Part shown: positions 26,767-34,798 of the stretch, in pieces
How the letters are laid out: each line of letters opens with the position of its first letter
Position numbering within the stretch: the stretch's first letter is position 1
DNA from: Oscillospiraceae bacterium
Lineage (GTDB): Bacteria; Bacillota; Clostridia; Oscillospirales; Oscillospiraceae
DNA length: 64,000 nucleotides
Direction: 5' to 3'
Assembly: GCA_017458065.1 (NCBI GenBank)
Contig: JAFTGD010000043.1
Location: forward strand, 1 to 64,000
Translations under genes and position numbers: made by a program
Notes under the pieces: generated by a model
What the model saw: the letters and a program-made list of their open reading frames with translations, nothing else
What the model was told of the DNA's origin: nothing
The model's database searches: none

Positions 26767-27542
26767 CGACATCCGTAACCTACACCCTGCTGGACCCCAC
26801 AGGGAATATAACGCTTCTGGTTGAGACGCCTGTTCCGGAGGCGTCTCAGCCTTTGGTCGCAAAAACGCTCATGGCGCTCGAGCCTGAAACAGAACAGGTC
26901 GGTTTTGTGTCCTATGAGAGGGGGGAACACCGCCTGCGGATGGCGGGGGGCGAATTCTGCGGGAATGCCTCCATGAGCGCGGCGGCGCTGCAGCTGCTGC
27001 GGGAAGGCAGAACGGAAGGCATCGTTGCGCTTCGGGTCAGCGGCGCGCCGGAACCGGTGACGGTTGTGCTGAAAGCCCGGGGAGAGAATGCCTGGAGCGG
27101 CACCGTCACGATGCCGAGGCCGCTCTCCGTCGGGAAAGAGCACTTCCCGGACGGAAGAGCGCTTCCGGTTGTGCGCTTCCCGGGGATTGCCCACGTGATT
27201 CTGGAAGAGAACCCGGACCTGAAGCAGGCGGAACAGCTGGCGCCGGTCTGGTGTCGGGAACTCGGCGCTGAGGCTCTTGGACTCATGTTCCTTGACCGGG
27301 AGAAAAAGGAACTGAAGCCGCTGGTCTATGTACCCGAGGCGGAGACGCTCTTCTGGGAATCCTCCTGCGCAAGCGGCACGACAGCGGTCGGCGCGTATTT
27401 CGCAGCAGCGTCCGGAGAGAAGGTCTGCCTGCCCCTGACACAGCCGGGCGGTACGCTGGAGATCGCGGCGGAACCGGAGGGAACGCTTCTTCTCACCGGG
27501 GCGGTGCACATTCTGCGCAGAGTCGCCGATGTAACGGTCTGA
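26763..27542 (+). CDS. DapF-like epimerase/racemase encoded in the amino-acid transporter operon
   Basis: 259 residues, start overlapping the ATPase stop (ATGA). Two-domain diaminopimelate-epimerase fold with the two catalytic cysteine loops [13 protein letters not shown] and [14 protein letters not shown], but with Ala/Ser-type variation from the canonical CGNGxR and GTGxxA of true DapF. This divergence is what is seen in amino-acid racemases of this superfamily, such as histidine racemase CntK. Translational coupling to an amino-acid importer suggests it racemises or epimerises the imported substrate. The substrate is unknown. Confidence 0.82.
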   Translation: MTTSVTYTLLDPTGNITLLVETPVPEASQPLVAKTLMALEPETEQVGFVSYERGEHRLRMAGGEFCGNASMSAAALQLLREGRTEGIVALRVSGAPEPVTVVLKARGENAWSGTVTMPRPLSVGKEHFPDGRALPVVRFPGIAHVILEENPDLKQAEQLAPVWCRELGAEALGLMFLDREKKELKPLVYVPEAETLFWESSCASGTTAVGAYFAAASGEKVCLPLTQPGGTLEIAAEPEGTLLLTGAVHILRRVADVTV

Positions 27543-27576
27543 CCCCGGGAACCTGGTGTGGAAGTCCAAACAGAAC

Positions 27577-27619
27577 AAAAACGGGCCCCTGACGGCATAA
27601 GCAGTGCCGCCGGGGGCTC
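27577..27619 (-). terminator. Terminator for the TPM-domain gene
   Basis: 15-bp stem with one mismatch (27583-27597 / 27605-27619) followed on the minus strand by TTTTT. Confidence 0.75.
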
Positions 27620-27684
27620 GCGCATGTTCCGGAGAAAAATATTTGCTTGGGAAATGGAGGACAGCATCGGCAGAGAGAAACGCT

Positions 27685-28542
27685 TCAGAAATGGCTGGAG
27701 CCGCCTCCGCCGGTGTAGCCGCCGCCTCCACCGCCCCCGCCGCCTCCGCCGAAGGAACCGGAGGAGGAGGAACCGCCGTTGTCAGACGGACTGTAGGAAC
27801 GTTTGGTGCCCTTGTGTGCAACGGCGCCGGCGGTAAAGGCGAGCGCCGTCACGCCGATGATCTGCGGGACGGCAGGCCTGCGGAAGGTCGTGGCGTAGCG
27901 GAACACCCGGCTCAGCATCAACAGCAGGCCGATCATCAGGGCGATGCAGGCGTTGCTGAGCACCTTCATGGGCTGGGCGATCCGTTCGCCCCGCATGAGC
28001 CGGTCCATCTGAGAGAAAGCGTCTCTGGATGCATTATAGTAATGCCCCTTTGTCAGCTCGCCGCGGACATTGTTGGTGATGGAATTGGCGCGGGAGACGG
28101 TGATCACGTCATAGATCCTGCCGTAGCTCTGAATGGTGTCGGTGCGGAGCTCCATATTGATGACAAAAATGCCGGCGCTCTCGAGATCAAACAGGGCCCG
28201 GCGCTTCGCCTCGGCCTGGATGAGCTCGCTTGAGGCGCTCTCGCGCGTAGACCAGAAAGCGGCGTTGCCGTATTCGGTCAGGGGAATCATGTCTTCCAGC
28301 AGCTGACGCTCTTCTACGGAGGTGAGCAGGTCGATCTCATCTTCAATCACGACGCGGTAGCCGGTGGCGGAATTGCGCCAGACCAGGCCGGTGTCGGTGA
28401 TGGAACCGAAATTCGGGATTGAGGAGAAGGGATCGTCATTCTTCCCGGCCGCAAAGCCGACTGCCTGCAGCGGCAGCAGGCTCAGGAGCACAAGCAGAAT
28501 CAGCGTCAGGCGGCAGGAGCGCGAGAATAAAAACTTACGCAT
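27685..28542 (-). CDS. TPM-domain membrane protein with poly-glycine C-terminus
   Basis: 285 residues from ATG 28542, overlapping the upstream gene by 8 bp. Signal-anchor (residues ~8-30), then a TPM-like extracytoplasmic domain (RVVIEDEIDLLTSVEERQLLEDMIPLTEYGNAAFWST...), one or two further membrane helices (~195-240), and a tail of 11 consecutive Gly plus GGGGSSHF, the typical ending of YgcG/TPM proteins. TPM domains occur in photosystem repair and envelope-stress proteins; function in Firmicutes is poorly known. Coupled to the zinc-ribbon protein. Confidence 0.85.
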   Translation of the reverse strand: MRKFLFSRSCRLTLILLVLLSLLPLQAVGFAAGKNDDPFSSIPNFGSITDTGLVWRNSATGYRVVIEDEIDLLTSVEERQLLEDMIPLTEYGNAAFWSTRESASSELIQAEAKRRALFDLESAGIFVINMELRTDTIQSYGRIYDVITVSRANSITNNVRGELTKGHYYNASRDAFSQMDRLMRGERIAQPMKVLSNACIALMIGLLLMLSRVFRYATTFRRPAVPQIIGVTALAFTAGAVAHKGTKRSYSPSDNGGSSSSGSFGGGGGGGGGGGYTGGGGSSHF

Positions 28543-29917
28543 CGTCCCGGCCTCCCTTCTTGTTGAACTGAGGCGGTCGCCGGGTGGCAAGTTCCATCTG
28601 GGCACGGAAAGCGCGGGCGATCAGAAGGAACAGAAACAGCGCTTCCAGCATGCAGATGCCGTAGAACACCGCGTTGTAAACCGGGTCAACCATCAGGATC
28701 ACGCCGCTGAGGAGGAGCAGCATCACAGCCATGACTGCCGCGGACCGCTTGACGCGCAGCAGCGAGGCGCGCCGGGAGGAGGACTTGCCGGAGCCTCTCC
28801 CGCTGTAGCGCTCACTCAGAACGGTCATCTGTTTTCTGCTCATCCACACGCCGAATACCATCAGAAGATTGGTCACGAGGAGAGACCATTCGGGTTTGAG
28901 CGTCAGAAAGAAGTTCATCGCAAGAAAGACAAGGGCGGAGGCGATGAGCGCTGCGAGCAGGAAACGTTTTTTGCTGATCGGGAAGTCTGCCACGACCTTG
29001 CCGGTCTGCCCGTTCACAGAGGCATAGGTCATGCGGTCGCCCTCACGGTAGCACAGGAACCAGACCGGGTACAGCACCTGCTGGATGCCGGTGATCTTCG
29101 CAGGGATAGAGACACCTTTGACCCCCGTGGTATGGATACGCTGTTCTTTGGCCGCCTGGACGACCTCGCTGTTCTTCAGCAGTTTCTGCGCGGTGAGGTT
29201 CTCGTAATACGCTTTGGCGTCCTCCAGATATTTCCTGGACGGCTCGTCCGCCACGTCCACGTAGAAGCCGCTCAGAATTCCGGGCGTAAAGGGCTGCCTC
29301 TTCTCACTGTCGAATGGCGCCAGACATTCGCTGATCTCGTCGTCGAACGCTCTGGAAGCGTCATGGGTGAAGCCGTCATACGAGATGTCGAGGTCGCCCG
29401 CGATGATGTACTGTTCGGTGACCAAATAGTCGCCCTCCCGGCTCGTGGAGCTCTCAGCCTCGACCCGGGCTGTTCCCTTCTGGTCCACGGTGTAGTTCCA
29501 GTAGGGCATGTAGATGCCGCGGAAGCTCTCGATATACTCCTCCTTCTTATAACGGGAGGGGGTGAAGATCGCTCTCCGCGCGGCCTTGCGGTAGGCTCTC
29601 TTACAGTCCTCCTTGTCCAGCTGGAAGGGAATGATCCAGGTCGGATACTTCACACGGCGGAGCCGGTCAAAGAGGATGGAGGTCCCGCCGCAGTACTGGC
29701 AGAAGGCGGTTGCATCCGTGCTGTCAGTGGTCAGCAATTCGGCGCCGCAGCTGGGGCAGCTGTATACCCAGGCGTCGAAGAGCTTCTCACTGGACGCGTC
29801 GTCCTGTATACTGTCAAATTCGTAGGGGTCGTAGAGATTGCCGCAGTAGTCACACTTCATCTGCTGCTCGGCGATGTCAAAGCGCAGGTTTGCGCCGCAG
29901 CCGGGACAGGCAATCAT
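28535..29917 (-). CDS. Zinc-ribbon membrane protein (paired with TPM protein)
   Basis: 460 residues. Two N-terminal zinc ribbons: CPGC/CDYC (residues 4-26) and CPSC/CQYC (~54-76). A middle soluble region (~85-320) contains PTWIIPFQLDKEDCKRAYRKA and an IYMPYWNYTVD segment. The C-terminal third has four hydrophobic helices. Widespread in Clostridia, often annotated as helicase-like by virtue of the ribbons, but no helicase motifs are present. The 8-bp overlap with the TPM gene suggests a joint envelope function, which is inference. Confidence 0.85.
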   Translation of the reverse strand: MIACPGCGANLRFDIAEQQMKCDYCGNLYDPYEFDSIQDDASSEKLFDAWVYSCPSCGAELLTTDSTDATAFCQYCGGTSILFDRLRRVKYPTWIIPFQLDKEDCKRAYRKAARRAIFTPSRYKKEEYIESFRGIYMPYWNYTVDQKGTARVEAESSTSREGDYLVTEQYIIAGDLDISYDGFTHDASRAFDDEISECLAPFDSEKRQPFTPGILSGFYVDVADEPSRKYLEDAKAYYENLTAQKLLKNSEVVQAAKEQRIHTTGVKGVSIPAKITGIQQVLYPVWFLCYREGDRMTYASVNGQTGKVVADFPISKKRFLLAALIASALVFLAMNFFLTLKPEWSLLVTNLLMVFGVWMSRKQMTVLSERYSGRGSGKSSSRRASLLRVKRSAAVMAVMLLLLSGVILMVDPVYNAVFYGICMLEALFLFLLIARAFRAQMELATRRPPQFNKKGGRDDA

Positions 29918-29980
29918 CGTAAATCACACTCCTTTCCGTTTTTTCATGACAGGGGAGGCCGGGGCTGAATCCCCGGTCTC

Positions 29981-30868
29981 TCACAGAATGGGGATCAGAT
30001 CATAGGGATTGGTGCCGGTATAAACGTCTTTTACAAACTGAAGGAACTCCTGTAGAGGTCCGGAAGCCTCTTCCCGGTAGAAAAGACCGTAGGGGGCTGA
30101 CCCGCGGACGGCGCAGGGGATAACGGTGAGATCGAACAGCACATCCTCCCAGCAGGTCGGGACCAGAAGCATCTTCTTCTGCAGGGAACACTCCCAGGTC
30201 AGGGAGGGGCTCCAGTCATCGAAGGCCGTAAACGAAATCCCGTTCTCCCGCAGCTGACGGTAGAAGTCTTCGCTGCGGCTGCCGTTGCTGCGGTCGATCA
30301 GAACCACGTCGCTGCTGCGCATATCCTCAAAGCTGATAAAGCTTTTCCCGGAACAGGGGTGGTCTTTGGCCAGCGCACAGCCGCAGGGGACGCTGCAGAT
30401 CTCCAGAAAGGACCAGCCTTTCTGCCAGGGAGCTCCGTCTCGGATACTCTCAACCAGCTGTACGTTCTTGGATATGCCCTGACCGGCGTCGAGGGGCGTC
30501 AGGCGGATTTCATAGTTCCCGTTCTTCTGCGTGAACATGATCCAGAGATCATAGAGCAGGCGGCATTTGTCTGCCATGGAGGTGCCGACGGTGATGCTGT
30601 GATTCCGCTTGCTCAGATCGATCATGAAGCTGCGGATCTGTTCTCCCCGATGGATGTAATCCCTGGCCTCGCTCACCAGGTATTCTCCTGCGTCTGTGAG
30701 CTGGATGCCCCGCCGGGAGCGGTTGAAGAGCGTGACCTGAAGATCCCTCTCCAGCAGGTCGATCTGCTGGATCACGGCGCTGGAACTGATATACAGCACC
30801 TCCGCCGCCTTCCGGAAGCTGCCGGTCTGCGCCACGGCGAGAAAGGTGTCCAGATGTCGGTTGTACAT
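29981..30868 (-). CDS. LysR-family transcriptional regulator
   Basis: 295 residues. N-terminal wHTH (HLDTFLAVAQTGSFRKAAEVLYISSSAVIQQIDLLERDLQVTLFNRSRRGIQLTDAGEYL), then a two-lobed periplasmic-binding-like effector domain. AGGAGCG precedes the start. Divergent from the second flavin reductase with a 145-bp intergenic region, so it most likely controls that gene. Effector unknown. Confidence 0.92.
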   Translation of the reverse strand: MYNRHLDTFLAVAQTGSFRKAAEVLYISSSAVIQQIDLLERDLQVTLFNRSRRGIQLTDAGEYLVSEARDYIHRGEQIRSFMIDLSKRNHSITVGTSMADKCRLLYDLWIMFTQKNGNYEIRLTPLDAGQGISKNVQLVESIRDGAPWQKGWSFLEICSVPCGCALAKDHPCSGKSFISFEDMRSSDVVLIDRSNGSRSEDFYRQLRENGISFTAFDDWSPSLTWECSLQKKMLLVPTCWEDVLFDLTVIPCAVRGSAPYGLFYREEASGPLQEFLQFVKDVYTGTNPYDLIPIL

Positions 30869-31013
30869 ATCAAGCGCTCCTGTGATAAGTTTTCCCTTGG
30901 CACTATGATAGTTTATTTCGGCTTCCGCGTCAAGAGAATTTATGTTATTCTGTGAGCGGAGATGGGGCTAAGCCCCAATTCTGAAATGAAACAATAATAT
31001 AAGGAGGATTCAC

Positions 31014-33347
31014 ATGGCAAAGTTGTTATCCCGCAGAGAGTTCCTCAGAGGGGCGATGGCCGCCGGCGCGAGCGCCGCTGCCATCGGGCTGCTGAATGTC
31101 CCCGCCTTTGCGGAGGGTCCGGCAGACAAGTATACACCCGGCACCTATTCCGACACGGAGGAGACTCCGTATTCCACGATCACCGTCACGATGACTTTCT
31201 CCTCCGATGCGATTACCGATTGCGAGATCACATCCGAGGGCGCGCAGGATCTGCTGACCGCGGACAAAAAGGCCGCCATGGCAGCCGCCATCGTCGCCGA
31301 GCAGAATGCCGATGTCGATGCCGTCACCAGCTGCTCGCTGGGCTCATCGGTAGCGGCGATCCAGGTCGCCGTCGCCAAGTGCGTCGCACAGGCGAGCGGC
31401 GTGGACTATGAGGCGCCTGAGGCGGCGCCTGTGACCGGCCGTGTGCCCGGTTACTGCGGCCCCGGCGACTGGCTGGGCGAAGCCCCCGCAGATCCGGAGA
31501 GCTACGAAGACGCAGGCACCTACGATGTCATCATCCTCGGCGGCGGACATTCCGGCATCGGTGCGGCCTTCGGCGCTGTGGACGAAGGCGCCACCGTCGC
31601 TGTGATTGAAAAACAGCCCTGGAGCAACTTTGTCGATCTCGACGGAACCGGCGCCAATATGGGCGGCTGGTACGGCGAGGACATCGGCCATGTCAACTCC
31701 CAGTTCCTGATTGACCGCGGCTACGGCCCTTATGACACCGGTGAGATCGTCTCCGAGTTCTGCAAGCGTGCAGCCGGCCGCGTCAATCCCGAGATCATCA
31801 GGAACTTTGTCCAGTATTCCGGCAGAATGTTCGACCGCTATCATGAGATCTATGACATGTACGAGGCCGAGCGTAAGGAGAACGACAGCCATGTCTTCAT
31901 GAACAGCACTGCCGTCATCGTTCCGAAGGCAACCGGAGACGGCTCCACGGGCGACCAGTGGGTCGACGGCGAGCCGGCAGGCGGCGAGGGCTACTACGAC
32001 ATGAGCAACATGTTCGCCTATCCGCTCTGCAACACGCAGGCGGCTTACGGCCAGCAGAAGACCGAGTATCCCATTGATGCCGGCGGCTACAAGACCTGGC
32101 CCTGCAACGCTCAGTTCTATGGCTACCAGGGCAACAACATCGAGTACATCCACAAGTACATTGTGAAGTATGTCTCCGAGACCGAGGGCTGCACCTGGGA
32201 CTTCGAGCGTGAAGGCCTGAAGCTCATCCAGGACGACAGCGGAAAGATCACCGGCCTCTATGCCAAAGGAGCGGACGGCACCTTCTACCGCTACAACTGC
32301 AACAAGGGCGTCATCCTCTGCGCCGGCGACTATATCGGCAACCCCGAGATGTGCTGGGCTCTGCTGAACGAGGGCATGGAGTGGGCCGAGCGCAGCGGCG
32401 CGACGGCTGACAGCTGGACGGCGGCCGGCGGACGCAACGGCGCCGGACACAGGATGGCCTGCTGGGTCGGCGGCATGATCGAGCCCACCCCGCGCGGCTG
32501 GATGGGAATCGGCGGCGGCGCCTCCGGACCCTGGGGCAGCGCTCCGATGCTGCAGCTCAACGGCCGCGGCAAGCGCTTTATGAACGAGGCGGCGATGTCT
32601 CAGGTGCAGGCGACCTGCCTGCGTCAGCCCGCAGGTCTGGCCTGCTTTGTCACCGACGCCAACTGGCGCGAGACGCTGAAAGCGGCCCCGCTGGATCACG
32701 GCGCGCCGAACTTCGGTATGCAGGACTACTGGGACAAGATGGAAGCCGACATGGACGCCGCGGTTCCCGGTCAGTCCAATACCGTCACCATCGCAAACCT
32801 CGCCGAACGCACCATGATGGCCGGCAGTGTCTTCTGTGCCAACACCCTGGAGGAGCTGGCCGATCTGCTGGGCTACAAGGATGCCGCGAAGGAGAACTTC
32901 CTGGCGGAGATCGCCCATTACAATGAGCTCTGCAAAGCCGGTGTGGACAGCGACTTCGGCAAGGACGGCAAGTATATGATCCCGGTGGAGCAGGCGCCCT
33001 TCTACGGCGGTACCGGTTCCTTCTCCCACAGCGCCAATCCCATGATGGTCACCATGTCCGGCCTCGTCACCGACGAGACCCAGAACGTCGTGAACAAGGA
33101 TTGGGAGCCCATCGAAGGCCTGTATGCCGCGGGCAACTGCCTGGGCGGCCGTTACGGTTTCGGCTACAGCACGCCCTTCGCCGGCAACTCCGTCGGCATG
33201 GCGATCACACACGGCTGGATCGCCGGGCATCAGGTCGGCTCCGGCAAGAGCTTCCTCGGCACGCCGGTCGAGCCGATGGAGGCCCCCGCAGGCGGCTTCG
33301 GCCCCGGCGGCCCCGGCGGTCCGGGAGGCCCCGGCGGTCCCGGCTGA
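31014..33347 (+). CDS. Tat-exported FAD-dependent reductase with altered FMN-binding motif and Gly-Pro tail
   Basis: 777 residues, AAGGAGGA upstream. Tat signal SRREFLRGAMAAGASAAA, cleavage near AFAEG. FMN_bind-like domain ~35-130, but the flavinylation motif reads DAVTSCSLGS (102-111): the GA of TGATxT is SC, and the acceptor position is Ser108. FAD domain from ~168 (VIILGGGHSGIGAAFGAVDEGATVAVIEK) to ~745 (GLYAAGNCLGGRYGF). It is ~110 residues longer than the paralogue at 19527, with inserts around 270-340, and ends in a GPGG repeat tail. Predicted extracytoplasmic reductase of an unknown acceptor; covalent FMN attachment is uncertain. Probably LysR-controlled. Confidence 0.88.
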   Translation: MAKLLSRREFLRGAMAAGASAAAIGLLNVPAFAEGPADKYTPGTYSDTEETPYSTITVTMTFSSDAITDCEITSEGAQDLLTADKKAAMAAAIVAEQNADVDAVTSCSLGSSVAAIQVAVAKCVAQASGVDYEAPEAAPVTGRVPGYCGPGDWLGEAPADPESYEDAGTYDVIILGGGHSGIGAAFGAVDEGATVAVIEKQPWSNFVDLDGTGANMGGWYGEDIGHVNSQFLIDRGYGPYDTGEIVSEFCKRAAGRVNPEIIRNFVQYSGRMFDRYHEIYDMYEAERKENDSHVFMNSTAVIVPKATGDGSTGDQWVDGEPAGGEGYYDMSNMFAYPLCNTQAAYGQQKTEYPIDAGGYKTWPCNAQFYGYQGNNIEYIHKYIVKYVSETEGCTWDFEREGLKLIQDDSGKITGLYAKGADGTFYRYNCNKGVILCAGDYIGNPEMCWALLNEGMEWAERSGATADSWTAAGGRNGAGHRMACWVGGMIEPTPRGWMGIGGGASGPWGSAPMLQLNGRGKRFMNEAAMSQVQATCLRQPAGLACFVTDANWRETLKAAPLDHGAPNFGMQDYWDKMEADMDAAVPGQSNTVTIANLAERTMMAGSVFCANTLEELADLLGYKDAAKENFLAEIAHYNELCKAGVDSDFGKDGKYMIPVEQAPFYGGTGSFSHSANPMMVTMSGLVTDETQNVVNKDWEPIEGLYAAGNCLGGRYGFGYSTPFAGNSVGMAITHGWIAGHQVGSGKSFLGTPVEPMEAPAGGFGPGGPGGPGGPGGPG

Positions 33348-33386
33348 TCCCGGGGATTGCAAAACCGCAGAGACTGCGTTAAACTG

Positions 33387-33418
33387 ACAGAGGCCGCTGG
33401 AGACGCAGCGGCCTCTGT
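33387..33418 (+). repeat. Intercistronic hairpin between reductase and HemW-like gene
   Basis: Perfect 13-bp inverted repeat (33387-33399 / 33406-33418) without a strong T-run; likely a stability element or weak terminator rather than a full stop, as the next gene starts 30 bp later. Confidence 0.65.
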
Positions 33419-33447
33419 TCCAAAATCGTCGAAAGGAAGTCCGGGTC

Positions 33448-34539
33448 ATGTCATCTGATCGCAAACCGCTGCTCGTTGAGCTTTTTATCCCCTACGGTAT
33501 CCGGCAGGAGCCCTTCCGGACACAGCTTCAGCTTGTGGCGGGAAACGCGGAGAAAAACGCCTATATGGCCGCCCTGAAGCGCGAGCTGCTCTCGTGGGAG
33601 GGCGAGCTGGACGCTTATGAGGTGCAGGCCCTGCGCCTCTCCGGCGGCAGCGCCACGGTTATGAGCCCCGATCTGCTGGGCGATCTGCTGAAAACGGCCC
33701 GGGAGATCCTGCCGATGGAGCACGGTGCGGAAATCACCGTGGATGCCCAGCCCCTCACCATCGGGACACCCGCTCTGACTGGGATCGCCGTCGGACGCCC
33801 CAACCGCATGGAACTGATGATGCGTGCCGGGAGCAACGAAGAGCTGCAGGCCCTGGGCTGCCCGCACACTGAGCAGCATGTGAAGAACGCGATCCTGTTC
33901 TTCAACCGTTTCCATATGAACAACTACAGTCTGACGGTCGACCTCGGCATCCCCGGTCAGACGGAGCAGAGCTGGCATAACACCATCCACGCCTGCGCCA
34001 TCTACCGCCCGGCCCATATCCATCTCCAGACACCGGACATCCGGGACGCGGAGGGCATGCCCGATGAGGCGACGCGTTTTGCCTGGTACCGTCACGCCTG
34101 TGACTTCCTGGGCGGAAACGGCTACCGGCACTATGCGGCGGGGGACTTCTGCCTGCCGCAGCATGCCAGCCGCTATACCCTTGCCGAACTGGAGGGGACG
34201 GAACGCCTTGGCCTCGGTCTCGGCGCGGTCACGCTGCTCGACGGGTATCTGACGCGCAATACCAACAACGTCAATATCTATCTCGCAAATGCCGGAGACT
34301 ACGAGAAGACAACGGCCCAGGTCTATACCGTCGATCAGGATTATCTGGTCGGAGCGTATGTCCGGCAGCGTAAGCGCGCGGTCAGCGGTCTGGAGCAGGA
34401 GGCGTTTCTCGCGCGCTTTGGAGAAGAGCTTCCGGAGGCGGTCCGCACAGACTTGAACGCAGAGGTCTCGGAAGGCCTGCTGGAACAGACGGAAACGGGC
34501 TATCGCCCGACGGAGAGAGGCCTATTCCGGGCTCTTTGA
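33448..34539 (+). CDS. HemW/HemN-like protein lacking the radical-SAM cysteines
   Basis: 363 residues, GAAAGGAAG upstream. Colinear with HemW: LSGGSATVMSPDLLGDLL (GGGTPS region), AEITVDAQPLT, LGCPHTEQHVKNAI, LTVDLGIPGQTEQSWHNTI, and the C-terminal GLGLGAVTLLDGYLTRNTNNVNIYLA. The [4Fe-4S]-binding CxxxCxxC that should follow the IP[FY] dipeptide is absent: the three positions are Gly17, Glu21 and Arg24 (IPYGIRQEPFR). It therefore cannot carry the radical-SAM cluster in the usual way. HemW itself is a heme-binding chaperone, so a heme/cofactor delivery role without SAM chemistry is conceivable. The gene follows the flavin reductase on the same strand. Confidence 0.82.
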   Translation: MSSDRKPLLVELFIPYGIRQEPFRTQLQLVAGNAEKNAYMAALKRELLSWEGELDAYEVQALRLSGGSATVMSPDLLGDLLKTAREILPMEHGAEITVDAQPLTIGTPALTGIAVGRPNRMELMMRAGSNEELQALGCPHTEQHVKNAILFFNRFHMNNYSLTVDLGIPGQTEQSWHNTIHACAIYRPAHIHLQTPDIRDAEGMPDEATRFAWYRHACDFLGGNGYRHYAAGDFCLPQHASRYTLAELEGTERLGLGLGAVTLLDGYLTRNTNNVNIYLANAGDYEKTTAQVYTVDQDYLVGAYVRQRKRAVSGLEQEAFLARFGEELPEAVRTDLNAEVSEGLLEQTETGYRPTERGLFRAL

Positions 34540-34590
34540 TCCTGACAGAAAAAGCAGATGCCCGGCGAAAACCCATTCGACCCATCACAA

Positions 34591-34618
34591 GTCCGCAGTA
34601 CTTCTGCGGGCCTTTTTT
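34591..34618 (+). terminator. Terminator after the HemW-like gene
   Basis: 8-bp stem (34591-34598 / 34604-34611, one G-U), TACTT loop, then C and TTTTTT. Confidence 0.88.
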
Positions 34619-34704
34619 CATGCCTGTCATACCGGCGTCTTCGGAGGGATCAGGACGCCGTATCCGGTTGCCGTCTGGTAAAGAAAAAAAGAAGAAAGTT
34701 TTTC

Positions 34705-34745
34705 TTTACTTTTCCTGAGCACGAGCGTATAATTGCATACAATTA
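34705..34745 (+). promoter_or_regulatory. Promoter and overlapping palindromic operator of the citrate synthase cluster
   Basis: TTTACT (34705-34710), 17-bp spacer, TATAAT (34728-34733). A perfect palindrome TAATTG-CATA-CAATTA (34730-34745) overlaps the -10 box. The TTGcATaCAA-type core matches the general pattern of FadR/FCD-type GntR operators, and a GntR regulator is encoded in the same cluster, so autorepression is likely. Confidence 0.72.
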
Positions 34746-34798
34746 CACAAACATAGCGCAACACCCGTGCGCAAAAGCACAAATCGGAGGACCCCAAC

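Noticed and set aside
28535..29917. Primosomal N' / helicase annotation suggested by the zinc ribbons
   Set aside because: No Walker or helicase motifs are present and the C-terminal third is transmembrane.
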